A DNA stretch of 64,000 nucleotides, taken from the NCBI GenBank assembly GCA_964473645.1, contig CAYYPW010000002.1, positions 124,001-188,000 on the forward strand, in the 5' to 3' direction. The notes below the pieces were generated by a model. That model was given only the letters and a program-made list of their open reading frames with translations, was not told where the DNA came from and made no database searches. The position numbers and the translations under genes are program-made. Every line of letters begins with the position of its first letter. The stretch's first letter is position 1. The stretch is from HdN1 sp964473645 (GTDB taxonomy: Bacteria; Pseudomonadota; Gammaproteobacteria; Pseudomonadales; Ketobacteraceae). Shown here piece after piece: positions 45,924 through 55,451 of this stretch.

Positions 45924-47204
45924 TCAAGGGCGCTGAATCACACTGATCCCGCTCATGTAAGGGCGCAAAACCTCGGGCACCACCACCGAGCCATCGGCCT
46001 GTTGATAGTTTTCGAGAATGGCAACCAAGGTGCGCCCGACCGCTAAACCACTGCCATTCAGTGTATGCAATAATTCCGGCTTTTTGGCATTGGCAACGCG
46101 ATAGCGGGCCTGCATGCGCCGCGCCTGAAAATCTTCAAAATTACTGCAAGACGAAATCTCGCGGTATTTTTGTTGCCCCGGCAACCACACTTCAATGTCA
46201 TAGGTTTTGGCAGACGAAAAGCCGAGATCCCCACCACACAGTGCGACCACGCGATAGGGCAAGCCCAATTTCTGCAAAATCGATTCAGCATTTTGGGTGA
46301 GTTTTTCCAGCGCTTCATACGATTGCTCTGGTTTGACCAATTGCACCAACTCGATTTTTTCGAACTGATGCTGGCGTATCATTCCACGTACGTCTTTACC
46401 ATGGGCGCCCGCTTCACTGCGAAAACAGGGCGTGTGGCAAACGAACTTCAGCGGCAGGCGTTCTTCTGCGACGATTTCATCGCGCAGCATATTGGTGACG
46501 GGCACTTCGGCGGTCGGAATCAGGTAAAACGGTTTTTCACCCTGCAGCTTATAAAGTTCCTGACCGAATTTTGGCAATTGGCCGGTGCCGCGCAACGAGT
46601 CTTCGTTAACCATGTATGGCACATAGACTTCCTGATAGCCGTTCTCGCTGGTGTGTGTATCGAGCATGAGCTGTATCAGGGCACGATGCATCTTCGCCAT
46701 GGCACCCGACATGACAACGAAACGAGCCCCGGTAATTTTTGCCGCCGTTTCGAAATCCAGTCCACCGAGGGCTTCACCGACATCCACGTGATCTTTGGGC
46801 TCAAAATCAAACACCCGTGGCGTGCCCCAACGTCTAACCTCAACGTTGTCATCTTCCGAGGCACCTGCCGGTACTGATGCATGCGGCAAGTTGGGTAGCG
46901 AATAATACAAATCCTGCAGTTGGCTCTGCAGTTCCTTCAATTCGTTTTCGCAGGCCACCAGCTTGTCACCCAGCGCGTCAACCTCGGCCATCAATGGAGC
47001 AACATCTTCACCTTTGGCTTTGGCATGCCCAATGGCCTTAGAGCGGGCGTTACGCTCACTCTGCAGCTGCTCAGTCTGCACCTGTAGCCCTTTGCGCTTT
47101 TCTTCGAGCGTGCCAAATAGTTCTGTATCGACTTTCATTCCTCTGACAGCCAGACGCTCAACCACAAGATCAAGCTGACTACGAATTATTTTTGGATCAA
47201 GCAT
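45924..47204 (-). CDS. serS: seryl-tRNA synthetase
   Basis: Class II aminoacyl-tRNA synthetase charging tRNA-Ser. The 426 residues comprise the N-terminal antiparallel coiled-coil arm (about 1-110, heptads around QTEQLQSERNARSKAIG) and the catalytic core. Motif 2 has CHTPCFRSEAGA, followed by GMIRQHQFEK, and motif 3 has GSGLAVGRTLVAILENY. The start is an ATG with GGAAG upstream. It lies downstream of crcB in the gene order shared with Pseudomonas. Confidence 0.97.
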   Translation of the reverse strand: MLDPKIIRSQLDLVVERLAVRGMKVDTELFGTLEEKRKGLQVQTEQLQSERNARSKAIGHAKAKGEDVAPLMAEVDALGDKLVACENELKELQSQLQDLYYSLPNLPHASVPAGASEDDNVEVRRWGTPRVFDFEPKDHVDVGEALGGLDFETAAKITGARFVVMSGAMAKMHRALIQLMLDTHTSENGYQEVYVPYMVNEDSLRGTGQLPKFGQELYKLQGEKPFYLIPTAEVPVTNMLRDEIVAEERLPLKFVCHTPCFRSEAGAHGKDVRGMIRQHQFEKIELVQLVKPEQSYEALEKLTQNAESILQKLGLPYRVVALCGGDLGFSSAKTYDIEVWLPGQQKYREISSCSNFEDFQARRMQARYRVANAKKPELLHTLNGSGLAVGRTLVAILENYQQADGSVVVPEVLRPYMSGISVIQRP

Positions 47205-47262
47205 GGTGCTTCCATCGCCTCTAAGTTCAAGTCTTTATCAAAATTCAATTGCAAGGATACGC

Positions 47263-47652
47263 TTACTGAAAAATCTGTCTGCCGAGTGACATGCCACCCC
47301 AGGTGCCGACTATGCAGAGCACTACAGAGCCTATTACATTCGCCGTCGCCAACCCGATTCTGCCATGTTCCAGCAACTTGAAGGTTTCGAACGAAAATGT
47401 CGAAAACGTCGTGAATGCTCCCATAAACCCCATCAGGAACAGCATTCGGATCGGATCTCGCCAATGTTCATGCGACATCGCCCACGAGTACACCAAGCCG
47501 AATGCACTCGAGCCCAACACATTGATACACAGGGTGGCCCATGGAAATGGGCTTTGCCAGTGGCTATTGATCGCTACCGACATGCCCCAACGCGAGAGCG
47601 AACCGAGCGCGCCGCCGGTGGCCACCAGCACGAACAACAATAACGAATTCAC
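47263..47652 (-). CDS. crcB: fluoride ion channel CrcB (Fluc)
   Basis: Small dual-topology fluoride exporter of 129 residues with four membrane segments. Seen: the opening GGALGSLSRWGMS, the conserved Asn in CINVLGSSAFG and the TFSTFSFET segment with the pore phenylalanines. The GTG start overlaps the rarA stop by two bases, so it is coupled to rarA. No separate leader exists, so a fluoride riboswitch directly in front of it is not possible in this arrangement. Confidence 0.94.
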   Translation of the reverse strand: MNSLLLFVLVATGGALGSLSRWGMSVAINSHWQSPFPWATLCINVLGSSAFGLVYSWAMSHEHWRDPIRMLFLMGFMGAFTTFSTFSFETFKLLEHGRIGLATANVIGSVVLCIVGTWGGMSLGRQIFQ

Positions 47653-49007
47653 CTCTTACCTCGTGATGCAGAGCTTTCACCGTACCGATGCCAGTCGCTT
47701 TGTTCATCGAGTTGGCGCAGGTATTTTAATTTTTCAGCAATCTTGATTTCCAGGCCGCGTGAAACCGGTTGATACCACTGTTGCTCTGCCAATGTCGGAG
47801 GCAAGTAGTTTTCGCCTGCTGCATACCCCTCAGGATAGTCATGCGCATAGCGATATTCTTCACCATACCCTTGCGCTTTCATAAGCTTAGTGGGGGCGTT
47901 ACGCAAATGTATCGGCACTTCTAGTGATGTGCCCTCCCGCACTAACGCCTTCACCTCATTGAAAGCTTTGTACACCGCATTGCTCTTGGCCGCACACGCC
48001 ATGAATACAATGGCCTGCGCGATGGCCAATTCACCCTCAGGGCTGCCCAGACGTTCCTGCACATCCCATGCGTTCAGGGCAATCGTCAAGGCACGTGGAT
48101 CGGCATTGCCGATATCTTCACTGGCCATTCGCACCACACGTCTGGCGATATAGAGGGGATCGCAACCCCCATCGATCATACGCACGAACCAATACAACGA
48201 GGCATCGGGTGATGAACCTCGGACCGCTTTGTGTAAGGCAGAAATCTGTTCATAGAACTGGTCGCCACCTTTGTCAAAACGCCGCAGCCCTTCGCCCAAG
48301 GCTTGCAACAAGGCAGCATCCGTCATGGCATGGCTGCCATCAGCCTGGGCAATTGAGACTGCGACCTCAAGGATATTGTAGGCGCGTCGCATATCACCGT
48401 CGGCCGCCTGGCTGATTTTGAGCAGCTGCTCATCATTCACAGCGACGCCACTCTCCGCCAATCCACGCGGGTCATGCAAGGCCGCATGTAAACGCTTGGC
48501 GATCACCTCTGGCTCAAGCGATTTAAGTACATACACACGTGCACGCGACAACAGCGCACCGTTGAGTTCAAACGATGGGTTTTCCGTGGTGGCCCCCACA
48601 AAAATAACCGTGCCGTCTTCGATATGCGGTAAAAATGCATCCTGTTGTGACTTACTGAAACGATGCACCTCGTCGACAAACAACAGACACAATCGACCCT
48701 GTTGGCGGTAATACTTGGCTTCATCAATGGCGGCGCGAATTTCCTTTATGCCACTCAACACGGCCGATAGCGTCAGAAATTGGGCGTCAATGTAGGAGGC
48801 CATCAAGGTCGCCAAGGTGGTTTTACCCACCCCAGGCGGCCCCCACAAAATCATCGAATGCGCCTGCCCCAATTCCAACGCCTTGCGTAAGGGGCAGCCT
48901 TCACCCAGCAAATGCGCCTGGCCCGCGTATTCGTCCAGATTGCGTGGTCGCATGCGCGCAGCTAGCGGCTGCCACTGGCGTTGATCAGCTGAAAAGAGAT
49001 CGGACAC
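47649..49007 (-). CDS. rarA: replication-associated recombination protein RarA (MgsA)
   Basis: AAA+ ATPase acting at stalled replication forks, related to clamp-loader subunits and to eukaryotic WRNIP1. 452 residues from the preferred GTG at 49007, four bases after the lolA stop; the longer frame would overlap lolA. Walker A is GPPGVGKTT, Walker B LFVDEVHRF, and sensor and lid elements follow (GATTENPSF). The order lolA-rarA-(crcB)-serS is a conserved gammaproteobacterial arrangement. Confidence 0.95.
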   Translation of the reverse strand: MSDLFSADQRQWQPLAARMRPRNLDEYAGQAHLLGEGCPLRKALELGQAHSMILWGPPGVGKTTLATLMASYIDAQFLTLSAVLSGIKEIRAAIDEAKYYRQQGRLCLLFVDEVHRFSKSQQDAFLPHIEDGTVIFVGATTENPSFELNGALLSRARVYVLKSLEPEVIAKRLHAALHDPRGLAESGVAVNDEQLLKISQAADGDMRRAYNILEVAVSIAQADGSHAMTDAALLQALGEGLRRFDKGGDQFYEQISALHKAVRGSSPDASLYWFVRMIDGGCDPLYIARRVVRMASEDIGNADPRALTIALNAWDVQERLGSPEGELAIAQAIVFMACAAKSNAVYKAFNEVKALVREGTSLEVPIHLRNAPTKLMKAQGYGEEYRYAHDYPEGYAAGENYLPPTLAEQQWYQPVSRGLEIKIAEKLKYLRQLDEQSDWHRYGESSASRGKR

Positions 49008-49011
49008 CGGC

Positions 49012-49674
49012 TTACATATCCTCGATGACGTCAACGCCTTTGGGCGGCGTGAAATTGAATACCGCTGCATCTATCGTTTCATTGTATTTTTTGATGTCGA
49101 ATTCTATGCGCGTGGTTTGCCCGAGATTGTCACGCAGAAACATGTCATGAATGCGACCCTCACGAAAATGAACGCGCAGCAGTTCGAACAGAGCATCTTT
49201 TGCTTTGGGCTCGAGGTCGTAACGCACCTCTCCGGTTTCATCAAACCGGAACGCCTTGATCGTAAACGATTGCTCCAACTGTCGCGGATCTCCGCTTAAC
49301 AATAATGCGGGGGTATTACCGACCTGTTTGTCGAGTTTACGCTTGGTCACCTGTTCAAGATCCAGGTCATAGATCCACAACACCGTGTTATCCGAGATGA
49401 TCTGCTGCGGGTAGGGATCATTGGTATCCCAGCGAAATAAGCCCGGTCGTGCTATCCACATGGTCCCGGTGACTTCCTGCAAGGCTGCATTTTTCGCATC
49501 GTTGACCCATTGGTGAAACGTTGCATTGAGCGATTTCATCGCAGACAAATCAGAGACCAGTGAAGAAACTGCCTGTTCGGTAGTCAGTGATTGTGCCTGT
49601 ACCGGCGTAACGGGCGCGACAACAACAAGCGAAGCGACAACCATACCGGCCGCGAAAAATCGAGACAGTTTCAT
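49012..49674 (-). CDS. lolA: outer-membrane lipoprotein carrier LolA
   Basis: Periplasmic chaperone that takes lipoproteins from LolCDE to LolB at the outer membrane. 220 residues with a Sec signal peptide (MKLSRFFAAGMVV, cleavage after VQA). The mature part shows the half-barrel family features: GTMWIARPGLFRWDT and PPKGVDVIED at the end. The ATG at 49674 is chosen over a longer frame that would destroy the signal peptide. It lies between ftsK and rarA as in E. coli. Confidence 0.94.
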   Translation of the reverse strand: MKLSRFFAAGMVVASLVVVAPVTPVQAQSLTTEQAVSSLVSDLSAMKSLNATFHQWVNDAKNAALQEVTGTMWIARPGLFRWDTNDPYPQQIISDNTVLWIYDLDLEQVTKRKLDKQVGNTPALLLSGDPRQLEQSFTIKAFRFDETGEVRYDLEPKAKDALFELLRVHFREGRIHDMFLRDNLGQTTRIEFDIKKYNETIDAAVFNFTPPKGVDVIEDM

Positions 49675-49765
49675 GGGAATACATCCAACGATCAGAGGGG
49701 AACGGGTCAGGCGCGCATTATAACGCACCCGACCTCGCTCGACAGGCAGAAAACACAGGTTTGGA

Positions 49766-52210
49766 TCAATTCATGTGCACAGGCGGGGGCGCAAGCACTT
49801 CGCGGGAACCGTTGGTTTGCATGGACGACACCACACCCGCCATTTCCATGGCTTCGATCAAGCGCGCCGCCCGGTTGTACCCGATTTTGAGTTTGCGTTG
49901 CACAGAGGAAATACTGGCTTTGCGGGATTCGGTTACAAAGCGCAGGGCTTCGTCATAGAGCGGATCGGATTCAGGATCGCCGCCCTCGCCTCCACCACCG
50001 CCACCTTCATCACCAAAGCCCAAGGGGCCCATGTCGCTGCCACCTTGCAGAATTTCTTCCAGGTAGTCGGGTTCGCCGCGTTTGCGCCAATCCGCGCAGA
50101 CGCGATGCACCTCGTCATCGTCAACAAAGGCGCCATGCACACGCACCGGAATCCCGCTGCCCGGGGGTAAGTACAACATGTCACCATGCCCCAACAACTG
50201 CTCTGCCCCGCCCTGGTCCAGAATGGTACGAGAGTCGATCTTCGACGACACCTGAAAGCCGATACGCGAGGGAATGTTGGCTTTGATCAAACCGGTAATA
50301 ACGTCCACCGACGGCCGCTGAGTGGCCAGCAGGAGGTGAATACCCGCAGCACGCGCCTTCTGCGCAATACGCGCAATCAACTCTTCGACCTTTTTGCCCA
50401 CGATCATCATCATGTCAGCAAACTCGTCGATAACCACCACCACAAACGGCAGGGTCGTCAGATCCGGCGCCTTGTCTCCATCGATCACAGGTTTGAAGAA
50501 AGGGTCTTTTATCGGTTCGCCGCGCTTTTCAGCATCGAGGATCTTGCGGTTGTAGCCGGCCAGGTTTCTCACGCCCATGTTGGCCATCAGACGATAGCGG
50601 CGTTCCATCTCGCCCACGCACCAACGCAGCGAGTTGGCCGCTTCCTTCATGTCGGTAACGACCGGGGTCAGCAAATGCGGAATCCCATCATATACCGACA
50701 ATTCAAGCATCTTGGGGTCGATCATGATCAAGCGCAATTCGGCCGGTGTGGCTTTGAACAACATGCTCAACAGCATGGCGTTCAAACCGACCGACTTACC
50801 AGAACCAGTGGTACCCGCTACCAGCAAGTGAGGCATTTTTGCCAAATCGGCACAGGTGGCCCGGCCCTGAATATCCTTGCCCAATGCCAAGGTCAGCGGT
50901 GAAGAATTCTTATCGAACTCATCCGACGCAATAATCTCGCTTAAACGGATCATTTCGCGATCTTCATTGGGGATCTCAATCCCCACAAACGTTTTGCCCG
51001 GAATAACCTCCACCACGCGGACACTGATCACCGCCAGTGACCGCGCCAAATCCTTCGCCAGATTCGAAATACGGCTGACTTTCACACCGGGTGCCGGCTG
51101 AATTTCAAAGCGCGTTACGACGGGGCCCGGCAACACGTTTTCAACGGTGGCATCGATACCGAAATCCTTGAGTTTGGCTTCCAGCAGGCGAGACATCGAC
51201 TCCAGCGCTTCAGCGGAATAACCTTTCTTCTTGCCCTTGTCGACAACGTCAAGCAAATGCAAGGGAGGGAGTGTTCCCTCGACTTCCCCAGTGTCGACAG
51301 GAGCGCGGTGCTTGTCTTTGTTGGGCTTGAGGGCGGCTTCGGCTTTCTCGACCACGCGAGACATCACTGGCGGCGTTACCGTGATTTTTTTCTTTTCAAT
51401 CGCCGCATCGGGTTTCTTTTCGAGCACATTGTTATCGGCTTTTTTGCTGCGCTTGGCGTTTTCTTCATTACTGCGCGCAAGAATGGCAGGTACGCTCTGA
51501 CCAGCAGCAGCGGTAATCGCCGGGGTCTGAGAGCGATTTTTCCACCATGCAACGGGGTTGGGCAATTGGCTTCCCACCCAGCGCAACAAATGGATACCTT
51601 TGGCACCAATGGCATCAATAGCTTTGATCCAGGAAATATCAGCAAAAATGGTCAACCCGGTAAGCGCGACCGTGAGCAAAATCAGCGTCGTACCGACCGG
51701 CCCAACGCGCGAATAACCAAATTCACCCAACCAGATTCCCATGATTCCACCAGATGGATTTTTACCCGCCGGTATCAGTTCGGGTAAATTATCCACCGGA
51801 AACGGCAAGTGCAAAAACGCCAGCCCTGCAGTGCCGGTCATTGTCAACACAAGCCCCAGATTGCGCGTAAAAAACAGTGGCCACGCCCGCTTTTGTTCAT
51901 GGCGCCCACGGAAAATTTTCCAGGCGCGATAACCGATCAACACGGGCGTCAAATAGGCCAGAATCCCAAATAGCGACAGCAATACATCTGCCACCCACGC
52001 ACCCACGGGGCCGCCTGCATTCTGAATCACACGTTCAGACGTCCCCACCGTCGTCCAACCGGGGTCTGTCTTATCATAGGTAAAAAGGGAAAGCGCCAAA
52101 TACAAGGCGAGAAAAAACAGCGACAACATAGCACCTTCGCGTGAACCACGCGCGAGCAACTCTGGCCACTGCGCCAATAACGCGTTATGTTCCGTACTTA
52201 CTTTTTTCAA
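49766..52210 (-). CDS. ftsK: DNA translocase FtsK
   Basis: Septum-located DNA pump that clears chromosome termini and activates XerCD. 814 residues: four membrane segments in the first ~190, a charged linker (about 210-330) that is short compared with E. coli, the RecA-like motor with Walker A GTTGSGKSVG (Lys472) and Walker B VVVIDEFADMMM, and the C-terminal winged-helix gamma domain that reads KOPS sites (about 750-805). The short linker resembles Pseudomonas-type FtsK. The start codon appears to be TTG (52210) with GAGCGG upstream. Confidence 0.95.
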   Translation of the reverse strand: MKKVSTEHNALLAQWPELLARGSREGAMLSLFFLALYLALSLFTYDKTDPGWTTVGTSERVIQNAGGPVGAWVADVLLSLFGILAYLTPVLIGYRAWKIFRGRHEQKRAWPLFFTRNLGLVLTMTGTAGLAFLHLPFPVDNLPELIPAGKNPSGGIMGIWLGEFGYSRVGPVGTTLILLTVALTGLTIFADISWIKAIDAIGAKGIHLLRWVGSQLPNPVAWWKNRSQTPAITAAAGQSVPAILARSNEENAKRSKKADNNVLEKKPDAAIEKKKITVTPPVMSRVVEKAEAALKPNKDKHRAPVDTGEVEGTLPPLHLLDVVDKGKKKGYSAEALESMSRLLEAKLKDFGIDATVENVLPGPVVTRFEIQPAPGVKVSRISNLAKDLARSLAVISVRVVEVIPGKTFVGIEIPNEDREMIRLSEIIASDEFDKNSSPLTLALGKDIQGRATCADLAKMPHLLVAGTTGSGKSVGLNAMLLSMLFKATPAELRLIMIDPKMLELSVYDGIPHLLTPVVTDMKEAANSLRWCVGEMERRYRLMANMGVRNLAGYNRKILDAEKRGEPIKDPFFKPVIDGDKAPDLTTLPFVVVVIDEFADMMMIVGKKVEELIARIAQKARAAGIHLLLATQRPSVDVITGLIKANIPSRIGFQVSSKIDSRTILDQGGAEQLLGHGDMLYLPPGSGIPVRVHGAFVDDDEVHRVCADWRKRGEPDYLEEILQGGSDMGPLGFGDEGGGGGGEGGDPESDPLYDEALRFVTESRKASISSVQRKLKIGYNRAARLIEAMEMAGVVSSMQTNGSREVLAPPPVHMN

Positions 52211-52368
52211 TCGTTATACCGCTCAACACTGCACTATCGACAAGGACAACCGACGACCCACCTCATCTGAAACGCGCCGTCGATCAAGGATGCGCCACAC
52301 GGAGTGACCAGGAAACATACGCTTGGTGAAAGATCATCACCAGAGCATTCGATTTTAACGCCAAGTCA

Positions 52369-53433
52369 CTAATTTTGCAGTATAGCTGGATGTACAATTA
52401 CGCCAGCGCGAACATTGACCCCTTTTAACAAGGGGGCGCTCTCCTCCAGCTTGCCATGCGCCAAAAGATGTACAAACGGAGCGATGACCCCGGATAACGC
52501 CGCAGCTGATGTTTTGGGCACCGCCCCCGGCAAATTGGCGACACCCATATGGACGACCCCTTCGTCAACGAACACCGGGTCGCGATAGTCAGTCACCCGC
52601 ATGGTTTCGATACAGCCCCCCTGGTCGATAGAAATATCCACAATCACACTGCCCTTGGGCATTAGCTTTACCAGCTCTCGTGTGACCAATTTGGGAGCAC
52701 GGGCGCCCGGCACCAGAACAGCACCGACCAGAATATCCGTGGCAGGCAAGCATTCACGCAACGCTGCCCCCGACATATAAAGACCCTTTATCAACGGGCT
52801 GAGCTTTTCGACCTCTCGCAATGCATCGGTGCTTTTATCAAACACGAGGACTTCGGCACCCAAGCCCGCCGCCACCTGCGCCGCGTTCTTCCCCGCCATA
52901 CCCGCCCCCAGCACGACGACTCGCCCGCGTGACGTACCCGCGACGCCACCGAGCAGCAACCCGCAGCCGCCCATGGAACCATGCAAGTAATGGCTGGCGG
53001 CCTGCACGGCCACCCGCCCGGCTATCTCGCTCATCGGCGCCAGCAAGGGTAAACGGCCATTCACTTCAACGGTTTCGAACGCAATACCTGTCAGTTTTTT
53101 TGCCAGTAAAACCTGGGTTAATACAGGGTTAGGCGCCAGATGCAGGTAACAGAACAATAGATGTTCTGCACGCAAGTACTGCAGATCACCCTCCACCGGC
53201 TCTTTCACCTTGACGATCAATTGCGCCTGCCCGTACAACGAGGCCGCATCATCCACCAACAGGGCGCCAGCACGACGGTATGCCTCATCATCAAAACCAC
53301 TCAAATACCCCGCTGTTGCCTGTACCAGTACGGGCACACCATCGGCAACGAGGTCAGCCACTGCATCCGGCGTAAGGGCAATACGCCCTTCCATCGGTTT
53401 AATCTCTTTGGGTACACCTACTACCAGGGGCAT
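52369..53433 (-). CDS. ald: alanine dehydrogenase
   Basis: NAD-dependent oxidative deamination of L-alanine to pyruvate and ammonia. The N-terminal signature GVPKEIKPMEGRIALTP, the GRVAVQAASHYL segment and the NAD fold VVLGAGMAGKNAAQVA are present, with ANLPGAVPKTSAAAL near the end. The 354 residues are somewhat shorter than the ~370 usual, and several positions differ from the norm (for example AGMAGKN for GGVVGTN), so a relative acting on another amino acid is possible. GGAG lies upstream of the start. Divergent from trxB. Confidence 0.88.
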   Translation of the reverse strand: MPLVVGVPKEIKPMEGRIALTPDAVADLVADGVPVLVQATAGYLSGFDDEAYRRAGALLVDDAASLYGQAQLIVKVKEPVEGDLQYLRAEHLLFCYLHLAPNPVLTQVLLAKKLTGIAFETVEVNGRLPLLAPMSEIAGRVAVQAASHYLHGSMGGCGLLLGGVAGTSRGRVVVLGAGMAGKNAAQVAAGLGAEVLVFDKSTDALREVEKLSPLIKGLYMSGAALRECLPATDILVGAVLVPGARAPKLVTRELVKLMPKGSVIVDISIDQGGCIETMRVTDYRDPVFVDEGVVHMGVANLPGAVPKTSAAALSGVIAPFVHLLAHGKLEESAPLLKGVNVRAGVIVHPAILQN

Positions 53434-53569
53434 AAAAGCAATCTCCGAGGCACACTATTTGACAGTATAGTCCGCCACTATTCCGACGATTTAAATGTAT
53501 AATTAGCACCCTCTTTGCCTAACGGCTATAAATTCCGCTTCCCCTTTCCCTTATCGGAATCCACCACGC

Positions 53570-54526
53570 ATGAAACCTGTTCGCCACGTTAAGCTTTTGA
53601 TTCTGGGCTCAGGCCCGGCCGGTTACACCGCTGCCGTTTATGCTGCACGCGCCAACCTGACGCCTGTCATGATCACTGGCATTCAACCTGGCGGCCAGCT
53701 CACTACTACGACTGAGGTCGATAACTGGCCTGGTGATGACGCAGGTGTACAGGGTCCCGAGCTGATGGAGCGCATGAAAAAGCATGCCGAGCGCTTTAAC
53801 ACCGAAATTATCTTTGATCACATCAACAGCACCGACCTCAAGAAAAAGCCGTTCACCTTGTATGGCGACAATGCCACCTACACTTGCGATGCATTGATCA
53901 TTGCAACGGGCGCATCGGCAAAATATCTTGGTCTTCCTTCAGAGGAAGCGTTTAAAGGCAAGGGCGTAAGCGCATGCGCCACCTGCGACGGATTTTTCTA
54001 CCGCAAGCAGAAAGTCGCGGTCATTGGCGGCGGAAACACCGCCGTCGAAGAAGCACTCTATCTGGCCAATATTGCCGCTGAAGTCGTGGTCGTCCATCGT
54101 CGTGACAAATTCCGTGGTGAAAAAATCCTGCAAGATCGCTTGCATGAAAAGGCCAACACCGGCAACGTCAAAATCGAATTCAACCACACGCTCGATGAAG
54201 TGTTGGGCGATCAAACTGGCGTGACGGGCATCCGTATTCGTGATGTCAACACCAACGAAACCAAAGAAATTGCGCTGACCGGTGTTTTCATCGCCATTGG
54301 TCACTCACCCAACACCGACATATTCAAAGATCAACTGGATATGGAAAACGGCTACATCAAGATTCGCTCGGGCGGAAAAGGCAACGCCACCGCTACCAGC
54401 GTTGAAGGCGTATTTGCCGCCGGCGACGTCGCCGATCACGTTTATCGCCAAGCGGTTACCTCTGCAGGCTTTGGCTGCATGGCCGCCCTGGATGCCGAAC
54501 GTTATCTCGACGAACACAGCAAGTAA
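53570..54526 (+). CDS. trxB: thioredoxin-disulfide reductase TrxB
   Basis: FAD- and NADPH-dependent reductase of thioredoxin. 318 residues: FAD motif GSGPAGYTAAVYAAR near the N-terminus, redox pair Cys136-Cys139 in CATC, NADPH motif GGGNTAVEEALYL, and the C-terminal FAD signature EGVFAAGDVAD. It is monocistronic, with a hairpin behind it, and lies next to ftsK and aat in the conserved order. Confidence 0.96.
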   Translation: MKPVRHVKLLILGSGPAGYTAAVYAARANLTPVMITGIQPGGQLTTTTEVDNWPGDDAGVQGPELMERMKKHAERFNTEIIFDHINSTDLKKKPFTLYGDNATYTCDALIIATGASAKYLGLPSEEAFKGKGVSACATCDGFFYRKQKVAVIGGGNTAVEEALYLANIAAEVVVVHRRDKFRGEKILQDRLHEKANTGNVKIEFNHTLDEVLGDQTGVTGIRIRDVNTNETKEIALTGVFIAIGHSPNTDIFKDQLDMENGYIKIRSGGKGNATATSVEGVFAAGDVADHVYRQAVTSAGFGCMAALDAERYLDEHSK

Positions 54527-54536
54527 GCATTGAACA

Positions 54537-54560
54537 GCCCCGAAATCTTTTTTTCGGGGC
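54537..54560 (+). terminator. hairpin after trxB
   Basis: GCCCCGAAA pairs with TTTCGGGGC, 10 bases after the trxB stop. The T run is in the loop and not behind the stem, so termination is probable but not certain. Confidence 0.55.
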
Positions 54561-54638
54561 AGTGCTCCCCGCCTCTTTCCAATTCATCCCATTGCAGGCT
54601 ATTTTCTCTGAGTGCCCGTCCCGCTCTGGAAAACCCTG

Positions 54639-55421
54639 GTGATACAAATTCCATTTTTGAACGCCAACCGCGACTGGTTTCCCAACCCGGAAACCGCATT
54701 GCCCGATCCTGACGGATTGCTTGCAGGGGGTGGCGATTTGTCAACCCATCGTTTACTGAACGCATATCGGAGAGGTATTTTCCCTTGGTATCAGGATGGG
54801 CAACCGATTTTGTGGTGGTCGCCTTCTGTTCGTGCCGTATTACATCCGGAGAATCTGAGAATATCCCGCAGCCTGCGCAAAACTTTGCGCAACAAACCTT
54901 TCAGCATAACCTGCGACACAGTGTTTGATCAGGTCATCAAGGCGTGCGCTGCCCCCCGCAGTTATTCCCAGGGCACCTGGATAACCGACGAAATGCAAAA
55001 GGCCTACTTGCAGTTACATCAGGCCGGCTACGCGCACTCCATCGAAACCTGGCATGACGGAAAGTTGGTGGGTGGGCTCTACGGTATTGCCATCGGTGGC
55101 TGTTATTTCGGAGAATCGATGTTTAGCTGCATGAACGACGCATCAAAAGTGGCGTTTGTCTGTCTAATACGCCATTTGCACGCACGCCAATTTCGCCTGA
55201 TTGACTGCCAGATGATGACCCCGCATCTTGAAAGCCTCGGCGCAACTCCGCTAGAAAGACCCTTTTATTTGCTGGCCTTGAAAGAATGCCTGCAGACGAC
55301 AGAGTATGATTTTGCATTCCGCTCGGGCCACTGGCATTTGGATCCCGTGCTATTACAACATCTGGACGGGCCAACCAGTGCAACACCACTGGCTTTCCCG
55401 CGAGAGCTCAATAATAATTAA
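54639..55421 (+). CDS. aat: leucyl/phenylalanyl-tRNA-protein transferase Aat
   Basis: Adds Leu or Phe to proteins with N-terminal Arg or Lys, creating ClpS/ClpA degradation signals. The family motifs DPDGLLAGGGDLS, AYRRGIFPWY and WWSPSVRAVL are seen, with GLYGIAIGGCYFGESMF in the catalytic core. From the GTG at 54639 the protein has 260 residues and the normal 22 residues before DPDG; a GTG nine codons earlier is an alternative. It forms an operon with bpt, whose substrate specificity is complementary. Confidence 0.93.
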   Translation: MIQIPFLNANRDWFPNPETALPDPDGLLAGGGDLSTHRLLNAYRRGIFPWYQDGQPILWWSPSVRAVLHPENLRISRSLRKTLRNKPFSITCDTVFDQVIKACAAPRSYSQGTWITDEMQKAYLQLHQAGYAHSIETWHDGKLVGGLYGIAIGGCYFGESMFSCMNDASKVAFVCLIRHLHARQFRLIDCQMMTPHLESLGATPLERPFYLLALKECLQTTEYDFAFRSGHWHLDPVLLQHLDGPTSATPLAFPRELNNN

Positions 55422-55451
55422 TGCATTGCATCATCGCGGCGTGAATAGACC

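Noticed and set aside
47205..47262. fluoride riboswitch near crcB
   Set aside because: The crcB start lies inside the rarA stop; the gap at this position is downstream of crcB and too short.
50186..50902. 238-codon plus-strand frame
   Set aside because: Antisense shadow of the FtsK motor domain.
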